From positions 310,001-374,000 of the forward strand of contig NZ_VTZS01000004.1 in assembly GCF_008367235.1 (NCBI RefSeq): DNA of 64,000 bases. The letters are read 5' to 3'. This stretch comes from Pareuzebyella sediminis (GTDB lineage: Bacteria > Bacteroidota > Bacteroidia > Flavobacteriales > Flavobacteriaceae). Below, in pieces: positions 1-8,819 of the stretch. The notes below the pieces were generated by a model. It made no database searches. It saw only the letters and a list, made by a program, of their open reading frames with translations, and was not told the origin of the DNA. The first letter of the stretch is position 1, and each line of letters begins with the position of its first letter. The translations under genes and the position numbers were made by a program.

Positions 1-1965
1 GACCAAGGGCAAGAGATTTGGTATCAACGAAATTATAATCATTCGGAAAGAACGGAACAAATACGCCATAAACAGCGCGATTAAAAATATAGCGAACGCC
101 AGGGACAATACCAGGTTTTTAACCAAGTACTTGGTGCCCTTTAGAAAGATAAGCGCACTTCCGGTCATATAAACATCGTAACGATCTGGTGGAAAAAACT
201 TGGCAACATTCTCTAACAGCCGTGCTTCGATTTCCTCCATACGATCGGTCTTCACATCTTGCATAAAAGTGGTCATGCGTGCTGTTTGTCCGGTACTATC
301 CACGAAGTTTTTGAGCAGGTTCCCGTTGCCTGATGAATTTTGTACAACTTTCATTATAAAGTTGTTCTCCTGCGAAGTAGGCAACTGATAATATTTAGGT
401 ATTCCGTTGTAAAATGCCTGTTTAGAATATTTGACGAGGTTTACTACAGAAATAGGTCTTGATAATTCAGGAATTTCTGTTACAACCTCGCTCAATTGAT
501 CCATGCGCTTTAAGGTAGTTGGCTTGAGTACACCTTTGGGTCTTTTGGTATCGATTACTATTTCTACGGGCATAATGCCGTCAAATTCCCTCTCGAAAAA
601 ACGAATATCTTGGAAGAACTCTGCTTTTTTGGGCATGTCTTCTATAGGGCTTCCGGAAATATCGATTTGATAAATCCCGATAATACTGGTGACTAATAAA
701 ACAAGAGAGGTGACATAGACCGTTATGCGCCGGTTTCGTACCACATGCTCCATCCAATTGACGAAGCCATCGATCCAACGTTGGTTCAAATGCTTTAAAT
801 GCCTGTTTTTCGGAAGGGATAAAAAACTGTAAACAATAGGTATGATAAGGAGCGAGAGAATAAAGATGCCAATGATGTTGATGGAAGCAACTATACCGAA
901 TTCTTTCAGCAACTTGCTATCCGTGATTATAAACGTAGCGAAACCGGAGGCCGTGGTAATATTGGTCATCAAGGTGGCATTACCGATTTTCGATATGACG
1001 CGCTGTAATGAAAGAGCCTGATTGCCGTGCTTTTTAACTTCTTGTTGGTACTTGTTGATTAAGAATATACAATTCGGAATACCGATTACGATAATAAGTG
1101 GGGGAATCAATGCGGTTAACACCGTAATCTCGTACTGCAATAATCCCAGCCATCCAAAGGCCCACATTACCCCTATAATTACAACACACATTGAAATTAA
1201 CGTGGCTCGAAAGCTTCTGAAGAAGAGGAAAAAAATAAAAGAGGTTACCCCCAAAGCTGCCAGAATGAACTTCCCGATTTCATCAATGATATTTTGAGAG
1301 TTCATTGTTCGAATGTAGGGCATTCCAGACACATGAACATTCATGCCGGTTTCTTCTTCGAAGTCTTCGACCAGACGGGTGAGGTCTTGTAAAATAAAAT
1401 CTTTTCGAACCGTGGTGTTGACAATATCCTTGTCAAGGTTAACAATAGTTCTTACCGTACCACTTTCCTTATTGAAAAGTAGCTTGTCATAAAAAGGGAG
1501 CTCATTAAAAAGGTGATCTATAATACTATCAACTTCTTTTTTGGTTCTTAGCTCAGATTGGATAAGAGGTTGGAGCTCAAATTTTTCTGCTTCGTTATCC
1601 TTTTTGAGTTCTTGAAGGTTGTCTAGTGATATAACGAAATCTACTTCTGGAAAAGCCGTCAATTGTTTACTGAACTTGTTCCACCGATTCAATTTGGCAG
1701 GTGTAAACAACGTGCTATCCCTTATCGCGAACACGATGGCATTTCCTTCTTCACCAAATTGTTTTAAGAATGTTTGGTACTCTAGGTTGATGGGGTGATC
1801 GTCGGGCAATAAGTTGGCTTGCGAGTTGCTGAAGCGCATATTTTGCCATTGTAGTCCAAGAAAAACGGTAAATCCTGCAATCAGAATCAGGATTAAAATA
1901 CGATTTCGAAGAATAATTCTAGCCGTTTTTTCCCAAAAGCCTTGTGTATACTTTTTTGCCATCAT
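1..1965 (-). CDS. RND/MMPL-family transporter, 3' end cut by window edge
   Basis: Inner-membrane exporter of the RND superfamily (MMPL-like, hydrophobe/amphiphile type), probably proton-driven; the substrate is unknown. The 655 visible codons show a first membrane helix at about residues 13-33, a large extracytoplasmic loop to about 215, a block of helices from about 225 to 390, a second-half first helix at about 410, a second large loop, and the next helix starting near 612 as the window ends. This duplicated loop-plus-helices layout is typical of the family. The start is one of two adjacent ATG codons at 1965 and 1962 (Met-Met-Ala-Lys-Lys). A TACCTTTG -7 box lies about 20 bases upstream, and the frr terminator separates it from the translation genes. 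The C-terminal helices are outside the window. No membrane-fusion or outer-membrane partner is visible on this side. Confidence 0.88.
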   Translation of the reverse strand, partial: MMAKKYTQGFWEKTARIILRNRILILILIAGFTVFLGLQWQNMRFSNSQANLLPDDHPINLEYQTFLKQFGEEGNAIVFAIRDSTLFTPAKLNRWNKFSKQLTAFPEVDFVISLDNLQELKKDNEAEKFELQPLIQSELRTKKEVDSIIDHLFNELPFYDKLLFNKESGTVRTIVNLDKDIVNTTVRKDFILQDLTRLVEDFEEETGMNVHVSGMPYIRTMNSQNIIDEIGKFILAALGVTSFIFFLFFRSFRATLISMCVVIIGVMWAFGWLGLLQYEITVLTALIPPLIIVIGIPNCIFLINKYQQEVKKHGNQALSLQRVISKIGNATLMTNITTASGFATFIITDSKLLKEFGIVASINIIGIFILSLLIIPIVYSFLSLPKNRHLKHLNQRWIDGFVNWMEHVVRNRRITVYVTSLVLLVTSIIGIYQIDISGSPIEDMPKKAEFFQDIRFFEREFDGIMPVEIVIDTKRPKGVLKPTTLKRMDQLSEVVTEIPELSRPISVVNLVKYSKQAFYNGIPKYYQLPTSQENNFIMKVVQNSSGNGNLLKNFVDSTGQTARMTTFMQDVKTDRMEEIEARLLENVAKFFPPDRYDVYMTGSALIFLKGTKYLVKNLVLSLAFAIFLIALFMAYLFRSFRMIIISLIPNLLPLV

Positions 1966-1982
1966 AGGGTTTTTACCGAGCG

Positions 1983-1990
1983 CAAAGGTA
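1983..1990 (-). promoter_or_regulatory. -7 box (TACCTTTG) of the RND transporter gene
   Basis: Read on the minus strand this is TACCTTTG, which matches the Bacteroidota TAnnTTTG element and ends 18 bases before the proposed ATG. I see no good -33 TTTG at the usual 19-20 base spacing, so the promoter call rests on the -7 box and on its position between the frr terminator and the gene. Confidence 0.5.
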
Positions 1991-2045
1991 TTGAATGATT
2001 AGGTGCGTTCCTAAAATGAAAGATTAAATAAACCCTATCCACTTT

Positions 2046-2075
2046 AGAAAAAAAAGCGGCCCCAAATGGCCGCTT
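2046..2075 (-). terminator. Rho-independent terminator downstream of frr
   Basis: An 8-bp GC-rich stem (AAGCGGCC at 2054-2061 with GGCCGCTT at 2068-2075, loop CCAAAT) is followed on the minus strand by a run of eight or more T. It lies 30 bases past the frr stop codon. Confidence 0.9.
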
Positions 2076-2104
2076 CTATTATTTTGATTTTGCATATCTA
2101 AAAA

Positions 2105-2659
2105 TTATACCTTCATAATTTCAGCCTCTTTGGCGGCTAGAAAAATGTCAACTTTTTTGATGTATTGATCAGTAAGTTCTTGCACATCGACCTCGGCATT
2201 TTTTTGAAGATCTTCCGAAACGTCGAGATCGCGAATTTCCTTATTGGCTTCTTGACGTGCATTTCTCACACCCACTTTTGCATCTTCTGCTTCAGCCTTG
2301 GCTTGCTTGGTGAGCTGTATTCTTCGCTCCTCGGTCAGCGGGGGTACATTGATAATTACAAAATCGCCGTTATTCATTGGGTTGAACCCTAAATTAGCAT
2401 TCATAATGGCAGTTTCAATTTCCTGAAGCATTTTCTTTTCCCAAGGCTGTACCGATATGGTACGTCCATCGGGTGTATTGATGTTCGAAACTTGAGACAA
2501 TGGGGTTTGTGAACCATAGTACTCGACCATGACCGATGATAACATAGCAGGACTGGCTTTGCCAGCCCTAATTTTCACAAACTCTTTTTCTAAATGCTTC
2601 AATGCAGCCTCCATACTTTCTTTTGCGGAATCAAGTATAAACTGTATTTCTTCGTTCAT
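2105..2659 (-). CDS. frr: Ribosome recycling factor
   Basis: Releases the 70S ribosome from mRNA after termination, together with EF-G. The 184-residue protein has the normal length and the whole-length RRF signature: the N-terminal helix with KIRAGKASPAML, the VEYYGSQTPLSQVSNI segment that forms the hinge and domain II, the PWEKKML stretch, and the C-terminal helix rich in charged residues with the EERRIQL and VRNARQEANK segments. It is the second gene of a pyrH-frr pair with 107 bases between them, and it ends just before a strong terminator, so the two are probably one transcript. Nothing odd in the coding sequence. Confidence 0.98.
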   Translation of the reverse strand: MNEEIQFILDSAKESMEAALKHLEKEFVKIRAGKASPAMLSSVMVEYYGSQTPLSQVSNINTPDGRTISVQPWEKKMLQEIETAIMNANLGFNPMNNGDFVIINVPPLTEERRIQLTKQAKAEAEDAKVGVRNARQEANKEIRDLDVSEDLQKNAEVDVQELTDQYIKKVDIFLAAKEAEIMKV

Positions 2660-2766
2660 ATTCTAAATTATTGATATTTTGAGAAACCGACTGTCCCATG
2701 TAAAGGGATTAAATCTAATTTGTCAAAAGCATGATTATATGTTTCAAACCTAGTTGATACAAATCT

Positions 2767-3474
2767 TTAGAGATTGACTACCGTACCGATATTTTCACCC
2801 TCGACCAACTTCATTAGATTACCTCTTTTATTCATATCGAAAACGACAATTGGTAGCTCGTTCTCTTGACTGAGGGTAAAAGCGGTCGTGTCCATCACTT
2901 TTAAACCCTTTAAAATTACATCTGCAAAAGAGATAGAATCAAATTTGGTGGCATTCTTATCTTTCTCCGGGTCGGAGGTGTAGATGCCATCTACACGGGT
3001 TCCCTTTAAGATAACGTCGGCTTCTATTTCTATTGCACGTAAAACAGCTGCCGAGTCGGTCGTAAAATATGGGTTTCCCGTTCCTCCCCCAAAAATGACC
3101 ACCCTTCCTTTTTCTAGATGCCGCATGGCGCGTCTTCTTATAAAAGGTTCGGCCACCTCGTTGATGGCAATAGCCGATTGTAATCGGGTCTGCACCCCTT
3201 GCATTTCGAGGGCACTCTGTAGGGCGAGACCGTTAATGACGGTGGCCAACATACCCATGTGATCACCTTGTACCCGGTCCATTCCTGTTGCCGCACCTGA
3301 TAGACCTCGAAAAATATTGCCTCCGCCTATTACTACAGCTATCTCGACTCCTTTTTCAGAAACTTCTTTGATTTCTTCGGCGTATTCGGCGAGTCTTTGC
3401 GAATCAATACCGTATTGTTTTTGACCCATTAAAGCTTCGCCACTAAGCTTTAAAAGTATCCTTTTATATTGCAT
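2767..3474 (-). CDS. pyrH: UMP kinase
   Basis: Phosphorylates UMP to UDP with ATP in pyrimidine nucleotide synthesis; bacterial UMP kinases are hexamers of the amino-acid-kinase fold. The 235-residue protein begins with the family start ([10 protein letters not shown]), then shows the [11 protein letters not shown] glycine loop at about residues 46-57, and the [14 protein letters not shown] nucleotide-binding segment near residue 130. Length is normal. It pairs with frr as in many bacteria. A TATTTTTG box lies upstream at 3494-3501, consistent with its own promoter. The usual neighbour tsf is separated from it here by an oppositely oriented peptidase gene. Confidence 0.98.
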   Translation of the reverse strand: MQYKRILLKLSGEALMGQKQYGIDSQRLAEYAEEIKEVSEKGVEIAVVIGGGNIFRGLSGAATGMDRVQGDHMGMLATVINGLALQSALEMQGVQTRLQSAIAINEVAEPFIRRRAMRHLEKGRVVIFGGGTGNPYFTTDSAAVLRAIEIEADVILKGTRVDGIYTSDPEKDKNATKFDSISFADVILKGLKVMDTTAFTLSQENELPIVVFDMNKRGNLMKLVEGENIGTVVNL

Positions 3475-3493
3475 GCCCGGGTTTTCTTTGAAG

Positions 3494-3501
3494 CAAAAAT
3501 A
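3494..3501 (-). promoter_or_regulatory. -7 box (TATTTTTG) upstream of pyrH
   Basis: Minus-strand TATTTTTG matches TAnnTTTG and ends 20 bases before the pyrH start. The spacing to any -33 TTTG is not clear. Confidence 0.45.
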
Positions 3502-3651
3502 ATCAAAAAATGTTATGATTCTATTTCTAGGCCATAGATAAGCAACCTTAATTATTTCCTAATAATGATGCCGATTCCTATAAATTTTATAATCTTGCAG
3601 GCCGTTTTGAAAGTGGATAAGAGCCAGCATAAAAATTCTAAATCTTACATA

Positions 3652-5523
3652 ATGAAAAGATACTACGTGCTTACCCTAACCTTATTGGTATTATATAGTT
3701 GTGGTTCGACAAAAGGAGTTTTGACTGCCGATAAAACCCCTATTCTGACTTCTATAAATCTGAGCGAAGTGGTCGACGATAAGGTGGAGGTCACTGTTGA
3801 CCCTGGGGCTTTCACAACCGATGAAGTAACCTTTTACATACCCAAGACCGTACCGGGCACCTATAGTATCGATAATTATGGGCAGTATATAGAGGGCCTA
3901 AAAGCCATTGATTATAAGGGTAATGAAATGACGGTTTCAAAATCGGATGACAATACGTGGAACATTTCAAATGGGAAGAATCTAGATAAGGTAGTGTATT
4001 ACGTGAACGATACCTACGATACGGAGAACGAAGTCGAGTCTAAAGTATTTTCGCCGGCCGGCACCAATATTCTTGACGGAGAGAATTTTATGCTCAACCT
4101 TCACGGTTTCGTCGGTTATTTCAATAATTTGAAAGAGGTGCCCTATCAACTTACTATTACAAGGCCGATAAGTTTATTGGCAACTACTTCGTTGCCAAAA
4201 AATAATGTGGATCAACCAACCGACGGGGTCGATGTCTTCACTGCAAGTCGATACTTCGAGGTAATCGATAATCCGATTCAATATGCCAAACCCAACACCG
4301 AATCTTTTCAAATCAACGATATTACCGTTACGATTAGCGTTTATTCGCCCAATGGCATATATAACGCTGTTAGTCTGAAGGAGCGCATGGAAAAGATGAT
4401 GGCCGCCCAGAAGGCTTTTTTAGGAGATATCGATGGCACCAAAAATTATAACATTTTATTGTATTTATCTACCCTAGAGCCCAACGATGCTTCAGGTTTT
4501 GGAGCATTGGAACACCATACCTCCACGGTAGTCGTATTGCCTGAGGCCATGCCCAGGGAGCGTTTAGAGCAGGCTATGGTCGATGTAGTGTCTCACGAGT
4601 TCTTTCATATTGTGACCCCATTGAACGTACACTCGAAGGAAATACAATATTTCGACTTTAATAATCCTAAAATGTCTGAGCATTTATGGATGTACGAAGG
4701 TACTACGGAATATTTTGCCAATCTTTTTCAGGTACAGCAAGGTCTGATCAGCGAGCAAGAGTTCTATGAACGAATGATGGATAAAATGAACAATGCCAAA
4801 TCGTATGACGATACCATGTCTTTTACCGTGATGAGCAAAAATATTTTGAAGGAGCCGTACAAAGATAATTATGCGAATGTCTATGAAAAAGGGGCTTTGA
4901 TCAACATGGCACTTGATATCGAACTTCGACGGCTAAGTAACGGGGAGAAGGGGGTGCTTTGGTTGATGAAGGAACTTTCCAAAAAGTATGGAAACGATAC
5001 TCCGTTTAACGATAGCGATTTAATCGATGAAATCGTATCAATGACCTATCCAGAGATCGGTACTTTTTTTGAAACTTATGTAGTTGGGGATACTCCTATA
5101 GATTATAACGAATTTTTAGCTAAGGTCGGATTGCAAATGAAGACAGTGGAAAAACAGACCGGATATTTTTTAGATGGTGAAAACCCGTTTATAGATGTCG
5201 ATCAAACCAGTGAAAATGCCATCTTCATTCGGAAGGGTATTCAGCAAAACAGCTTTTTTAAAGAGCTAGGCGCTCAAGGAGGTGACGTTATTAAAAGCAT
5301 CAATGGAACACCGATAAATCTCGAAGCGATTCGACCCATCATAGGAGAAAGTTTCGGTTGGGCCCCAGATACAGAAATCAAAATGACCTTGTTGCGCAAT
5401 GGCGAGGAGTTAACTGTTGAGGGAAAGGTGGGCACGCCCATGCTTGAAGTCGAGACCGTTGTTCCTGTGGAAAACGTAAGCCCAAAAGAGGCGCAAGTGC
5501 GAGAAGCATGGTTAAAAGGTTGA
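3652..5523 (+). CDS. M61 family (glycyl aminopeptidase-like) lipoprotein with C-terminal PDZ domain
   Basis: Predicted zinc metallopeptidase of family M61, exported as a lipoprotein. The start at 3652 (Met-Lys-Arg-Tyr-Tyr) is preferred over an in-frame ATG at 3565 because it begins directly with a lipoprotein signal ending LVLYSC-G, with Cys as the lipidated residue. The 623-residue protein has an N-terminal beta-rich M61 domain, the HEFFH zinc motif at about 315-319, a downstream glutamate in YEGTTEYF at about 349-353 as the likely third ligand, and a PDZ-like segment near 525-600 (GGDVIKSINGTPINLEAI). No Lys or Arg follows the Cys; the residues after it are Gly-Ser-Thr, so the final membrane is uncertain. 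It lies on the plus strand between pyrH and tsf and is transcribed apart from them. The substrate is unknown. Confidence 0.9.
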   Translation: MKRYYVLTLTLLVLYSCGSTKGVLTADKTPILTSINLSEVVDDKVEVTVDPGAFTTDEVTFYIPKTVPGTYSIDNYGQYIEGLKAIDYKGNEMTVSKSDDNTWNISNGKNLDKVVYYVNDTYDTENEVESKVFSPAGTNILDGENFMLNLHGFVGYFNNLKEVPYQLTITRPISLLATTSLPKNNVDQPTDGVDVFTASRYFEVIDNPIQYAKPNTESFQINDITVTISVYSPNGIYNAVSLKERMEKMMAAQKAFLGDIDGTKNYNILLYLSTLEPNDASGFGALEHHTSTVVVLPEAMPRERLEQAMVDVVSHEFFHIVTPLNVHSKEIQYFDFNNPKMSEHLWMYEGTTEYFANLFQVQQGLISEQEFYERMMDKMNNAKSYDDTMSFTVMSKNILKEPYKDNYANVYEKGALINMALDIELRRLSNGEKGVLWLMKELSKKYGNDTPFNDSDLIDEIVSMTYPEIGTFFETYVVGDTPIDYNEFLAKVGLQMKTVEKQTGYFLDGENPFIDVDQTSENAIFIRKGIQQNSFFKELGAQGGDVIKSINGTPINLEAIRPIIGESFGWAPDTEIKMTLLRNGEELTVEGKVGTPMLEVETVVPVENVSPKEAQVREAWLKG

Positions 5524-6048
5524 TGTTAAAATTTAAAAAATAGGGTTTATATAGACTGCTTCATTTATTAGTAGTACAAAAGATTTGGCTCCGTAAATAC
5601 TAATTTTAAGATATCTCTATCTATCATGGTCTTGTAGATCAAAACACTGCCGATTTCCGATAGATATCCTCTAGTTTTTTTCAATTCGAGTGCCAGGATA
5701 AAATTTGTAATACAAGGTCGAAGATAGGTTGCTAGCCGTACTTTATGGGAAATGGACGGTCGCCATAGGCCATTTTCCTTACAATATATTCGGGTCGTAC
5801 CTTTTGATATTAATACCTGTTTAGAAGCCATAGTTTCACGTCTATCTTATGATTATTTCGACCGCAAGTCCATGACATACATATTAGGTGTACGACCTTT
5901 TATGGCCCTTATTATAGAAGTTCAAAAGAGGGTAAATATGGCACATCTATCAACGTGCTGGAACTCAGTGTTTTTTCGAAATATCCCCAATAAAAAACCG
6001 CCTAACTGAAAAGTTAGGCGGTCTTCTTGAGTTAGTTCAAAATTTAAA
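5524..6048 (+). other. 525-bp gap between M61 peptidase and tsf; no supported gene
   Basis: The gap holds the tsf terminator at its right end and two mutually antisense open frames of 85-87 codons (5568-5831 minus, 5752-6009 plus). Neither resembles a family I recognise, neither has a clear promoter box or ribosome binding site, and the plus frame runs into the tsf terminator. On the minus strand upstream of 5831 other frames contain short coding-like fragments broken by stops, so a decayed gene is possible but unproven. Confidence 0.4.
5992..6021 (-). terminator. Rho-independent terminator downstream of tsf
   Basis: A 10-bp perfect stem (CCGCCTAACT at 5998-6007 with AGTTAGGCGG at 6012-6021) has a 4-base loop and is followed on the minus strand by six T (5992-5997 region). 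It lies 28 bases after the tsf stop codon. Confidence 0.95.
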
Positions 6049-6873
6049 TTATCCCAAAGCAACCCTTCTGAAACCCGTGACCTCTAAATCGGCATTGACG
6101 GATTTTACATATTGAGCAACACTCTGCTTGTTATTCTTGATGAAATCTTGGTTGACCAATGTATTGTCTTTGAAGAAACGCTTAAGTTTTCCCTTGGCAA
6201 TATTATCTAACATGGCCTCAGGTTTGCCTTCTTGTCTCAATTGGTCTTTAGCGATTTCAATTTCTTTATCGATGACCGATTGATCTACACCTTCTTCGTT
6301 CAGCGCAACAGGATTCATAGCCGCGGCTTGCATGGCTATATCTTTAGCCACCACATCGGCACTATCGACAGCAGCGGAAAGACCCACAAGGGTAGCAATC
6401 TTATTTCCTGCATGAATATAACTACCCACAAATGGGGCACTTAATTTTTCAAAGCCTCCAATTTCGATTTTTTCACCGATAACCCCGGTTTGCTCGGTCA
6501 GTTTCTCTTGAACGGTCATTCCTTTAAAATCTGCAGAAAGAAAATTTTCTGTAGAATCATAGCCCAATGCAAGGTCTGCCAATTCGTTTGCCAAGGTAAC
6601 AAAACTGTCATTTTTGGCAACAAAATCGGTCTCGCAGTTCAAGGAAATAATCACACCTTCGGTATTTTCTGAATTTACCTTAGCGATCGCCGCACCTTCA
6701 GATGACTCCCTATCGGCTCTTTTTGCGGCAACTTTCTGTCCTTTTTTTCGAAGTATTTCAATAGCTTTTTCGAAATCTCCTTCTGCTTCGACCAAGGCGT
6801 TTTTGCAGTCCATCATTCCTGCACCTGTAGTCTTTCTTAATTTATTTACTTCTGCGGCTGTGATTTTTGCCAT
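6049..6873 (-). CDS. tsf: Elongation factor Ts
   Basis: Nucleotide exchange factor that recycles EF-Tu from its GDP form. The 274-residue protein has the N-terminal UBA-like domain with VNKLRKTTGAGMMDCK at residues 9-24 and the core signature around NCETDFVAKND (about 77-87) whose Asp-Phe pair inserts near the EF-Tu magnesium site. The length is within the normal range. It lies 61 bases downstream of rpsB, as in most bacteria, and ends at a strong terminator, so it closes the rpsB-tsf unit. Confidence 0.98.
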   Translation of the reverse strand: MAKITAAEVNKLRKTTGAGMMDCKNALVEAEGDFEKAIEILRKKGQKVAAKRADRESSEGAAIAKVNSENTEGVIISLNCETDFVAKNDSFVTLANELADLALGYDSTENFLSADFKGMTVQEKLTEQTGVIGEKIEIGGFEKLSAPFVGSYIHAGNKIATLVGLSAAVDSADVVAKDIAMQAAAMNPVALNEEGVDQSVIDKEIEIAKDQLRQEGKPEAMLDNIAKGKLKRFFKDNTLVNQDFIKNNKQSVAQYVKSVNADLEVTGFRRVALG

Positions 6874-6934
6874 TTCGATATGCTTTTTTTATTGTCTTTA
6901 GACAATGTTTCTTAATTTATTGTACGGGTCGTGA

Positions 6935-8167
6935 TTACTCAACTCCACCTTTAACGTTGTCTTGCCATTCCTTTAACTCATCCCATTTGCCATCAGCCGC
7001 CATTTGGGCTTGTTTTGGCCAAGAGGTCGGATCAAGATGTGCCATTCTAGAACTAGATTCGGTAAGCACCTCTTTAATTTTTTCGGCGTCGGCTTCTGCT
7101 AATTTTGCGTAAGAATTGAATCCGGCACTCACGAGTGCTTCTGCCGCCTTAGGTCCGATACCTTCTATCTTGGTGAGGTCTACGTCTTCGGTGTCAATAG
7201 CAACAGCTTCCTTAGTTTTCTCAACGTCGACTTCCACTTCTGGAACTTTTGCAACTACGGGAGGCGCTTTGGTCTCTACGGTTTCAGGAGTAGGTTCTGG
7301 TGTTTCCTTGCTTTCTACCACGGGAGCCTCTTTTACTTCCTTCGATTTATCCGTATCGGCCGTTTTTTTAGCCTCTACATCTTTCGCTACTTCAGGAGCC
7401 TTTTCAACGATTTTCTTCTTTTTCTCTTTCTTTTCTTTTTTCGGCTCGTCGCTACCTTCTTTATCGGATAGTTTCTCCGATTTTCTTTCGGCCAATCCCT
7501 CGGCGACCGCTTCTGTTACCGAACTCATTATAATGTCAATAGATTTAGAAGCGTCGTCATTCGAAGGTATCAAATAGTCGACATCTCTTGGGTCTGAGTT
7601 GGTGTCGACCATCGCAAAAATGGGAATGTTCAATTTTTGGGCTTCCTTTACGGCAATATGCTCGCGCATAGTGTCTACAATAAACAAAGCTCCCGGCAAA
7701 CGGGTCATTTCTGAAATGGAACCTAAGTTCTTCTCCAGTTTGGCGCGCAACCGGTTTACCTGCAAACGTTCTTTCTTGGACAGTGTATTGAACGTCCCGT
7801 CTTTTTTCATCCGATCAATGGAGGCCATTTTCTTTACGGCCTTACGAATGGTCACGAAATTGGTCAACATACCACCTGGCCATCGTTCCGTGATGTAGGG
7901 CATATTTACGTTGGCCACTTTTTCGGCCACAATGTCTTTCGCTTGTTTCTTGGTAGCGACAAAAAGAATTTTGCGTCCCGAAGCAGCAATTTTCTTGAGT
8001 GCCTCATTGGCCTCATCCAATTTTGCTACCGTTTTGTAGAGATTGATTACGTGAATCCCATTACGCTCCATATAGATGTAGGGCGCCATGTTAGGGTTCC
8101 ACTTTCGTGTTAGGTGGCCGAAATGCACACCTGCTTCCAATAATTGTTTTACTTCGACTTTCGCCAT
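6935..8167 (-). CDS. rpsB: Ribosomal protein uS2 with a long charged linker and C-terminal helix-hairpin-helix tail
   Basis: Small-subunit protein S2. Residues 1 to about 230 are a complete S2 (VKQLLEAGVHFGHLTRKWNP start, TKKQAKDIV, ERWPGGMLTNF, the DTNSDPRDVDYLIPSNDDA segment). It then continues for about 175 residues, giving 410 in total against about 230-260 in most bacteria. The extension is first a Lys/Glu/Pro/Val-rich linker (about 235-325), probably disordered, and then a compact domain at about 329-408 with the helix-hairpin-helix core LTKIEGIGPKAAEALV and a later Trp and Gln-Ala (SWPKQAQMAAD). The same tail ends the ActC protein at 32527-34290. The reading frame is clean through the extension, so this is a fusion and not an error. 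It is followed by tsf and preceded by a 265-base leader after rpsI. Confidence 0.97.
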   Translation of the reverse strand: MAKVEVKQLLEAGVHFGHLTRKWNPNMAPYIYMERNGIHVINLYKTVAKLDEANEALKKIAASGRKILFVATKKQAKDIVAEKVANVNMPYITERWPGGMLTNFVTIRKAVKKMASIDRMKKDGTFNTLSKKERLQVNRLRAKLEKNLGSISEMTRLPGALFIVDTMREHIAVKEAQKLNIPIFAMVDTNSDPRDVDYLIPSNDDASKSIDIIMSSVTEAVAEGLAERKSEKLSDKEGSDEPKKEKKEKKKKIVEKAPEVAKDVEAKKTADTDKSKEVKEAPVVESKETPEPTPETVETKAPPVVAKVPEVEVDVEKTKEAVAIDTEDVDLTKIEGIGPKAAEALVSAGFNSYAKLAEADAEKIKEVLTESSSRMAHLDPTSWPKQAQMAADGKWDELKEWQDNVKGGVE

Positions 8168-8432
8168 ATGAATTTAGTTTACGTTCTTTTGAATAGGCAA
8201 TATTGAAGTGGTACTTCGCTTTTCAACAAAGAGCCTTCAATATTTAGATGCTAAACTAACGGTGCCTAATAGATATGCATCCTCAGGTCTCCCGAAAACC
8301 ACCCATTTTAAGAATAGGTAGTTCTTAATTTATCCCTTTTCAAGGACTTTCAATGAACTTGGTTTCAGCCGCTTTCAAATTAAAGAGTGCGGCCGTTTGA
8401 TTAATTTATGTAATAAAATATAAAACTCGATA
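8168..8432 (-). promoter_or_regulatory. 265-nt rpsI-rpsB intergenic leader with hairpins
   Basis: Long for a gap inside a ribosomal gene run. It contains a perfect 7-bp inverted repeat (TTAAGAA at 8308-8314, TTCTTAA at 8322-8328) and, near 8368-8397, a GCCGC/GCGGC stem with an inner CTTT/AAAG stem. No T-run follows either on the minus strand, so they are not simple terminators. No clear TAnnTTTG promoter was found. S2 is known to repress its own operon in enteric bacteria; a similar role here is only a guess. Confidence 0.35.
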
Positions 8433-8819
8433 CTATCGTTTGGAGAACTGGAATTTCTTACGGGCTTTTTTCTGTCCGAATTTCTTACGCTCCACCATTC
8501 TTGGGTCGCGGGTTAGCAGACCTTCAGGTTTCAAAACAGATCTATTTTCTCCATCGACCTCGCACATAGCTCTTGATAATGCCAAGCGGATTGCCTCTGC
8601 CTGACCGGTGATTCCACCGCCGTATACATTTACCTTTACATCATAGACATCTTCGTTGCTTGTCAACGAGAAAGGTTGCTTGACTTTATATTGAAGTGTA
8701 GCTGTGGGGAAATAATCGTTCAAATCCCTTTGGTTTACCGTAATGTTCCCTTTTCCTTCCGAGACATATACACGGGCAACAGCAGTCTTTCTTCTTCCGA
8801 TTTTATGAATGGTCTCCAT
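8433..8819 (-). CDS. rpsI: Ribosomal protein uS9
   Basis: Small-subunit protein S9, whose C-terminal tail reaches the P-site tRNA. The 128-residue sequence has the GRRKTAVARVYV start, the VYGGGITGQAEAIRLALSRA central segment, and the basic tail ending FQFSKR. Length is normal. Its ATG overlaps the rplM stop codon by one base (TAATG), so the two genes are translationally coupled, the standard uL13-uS9 pair. Confidence 0.99.
   Translation of the reverse strand: METIHKIGRRKTAVARVYVSEGKGNITVNQRDLNDYFPTATLQYKVKQPFSLTSNEDVYDVKVNVYGGGITGQAEAIRLALSRAMCEVDGENRSVLKPEGLLTRDPRMVERKKFGQKKARKKFQFSKR

Noticed and set aside
7116-7577. Ser/Thr-rich plus-strand open frame inside rpsB
   Set aside because: It is the antisense of the Lys/Glu-rich S2 linker; the composition simply mirrors it.
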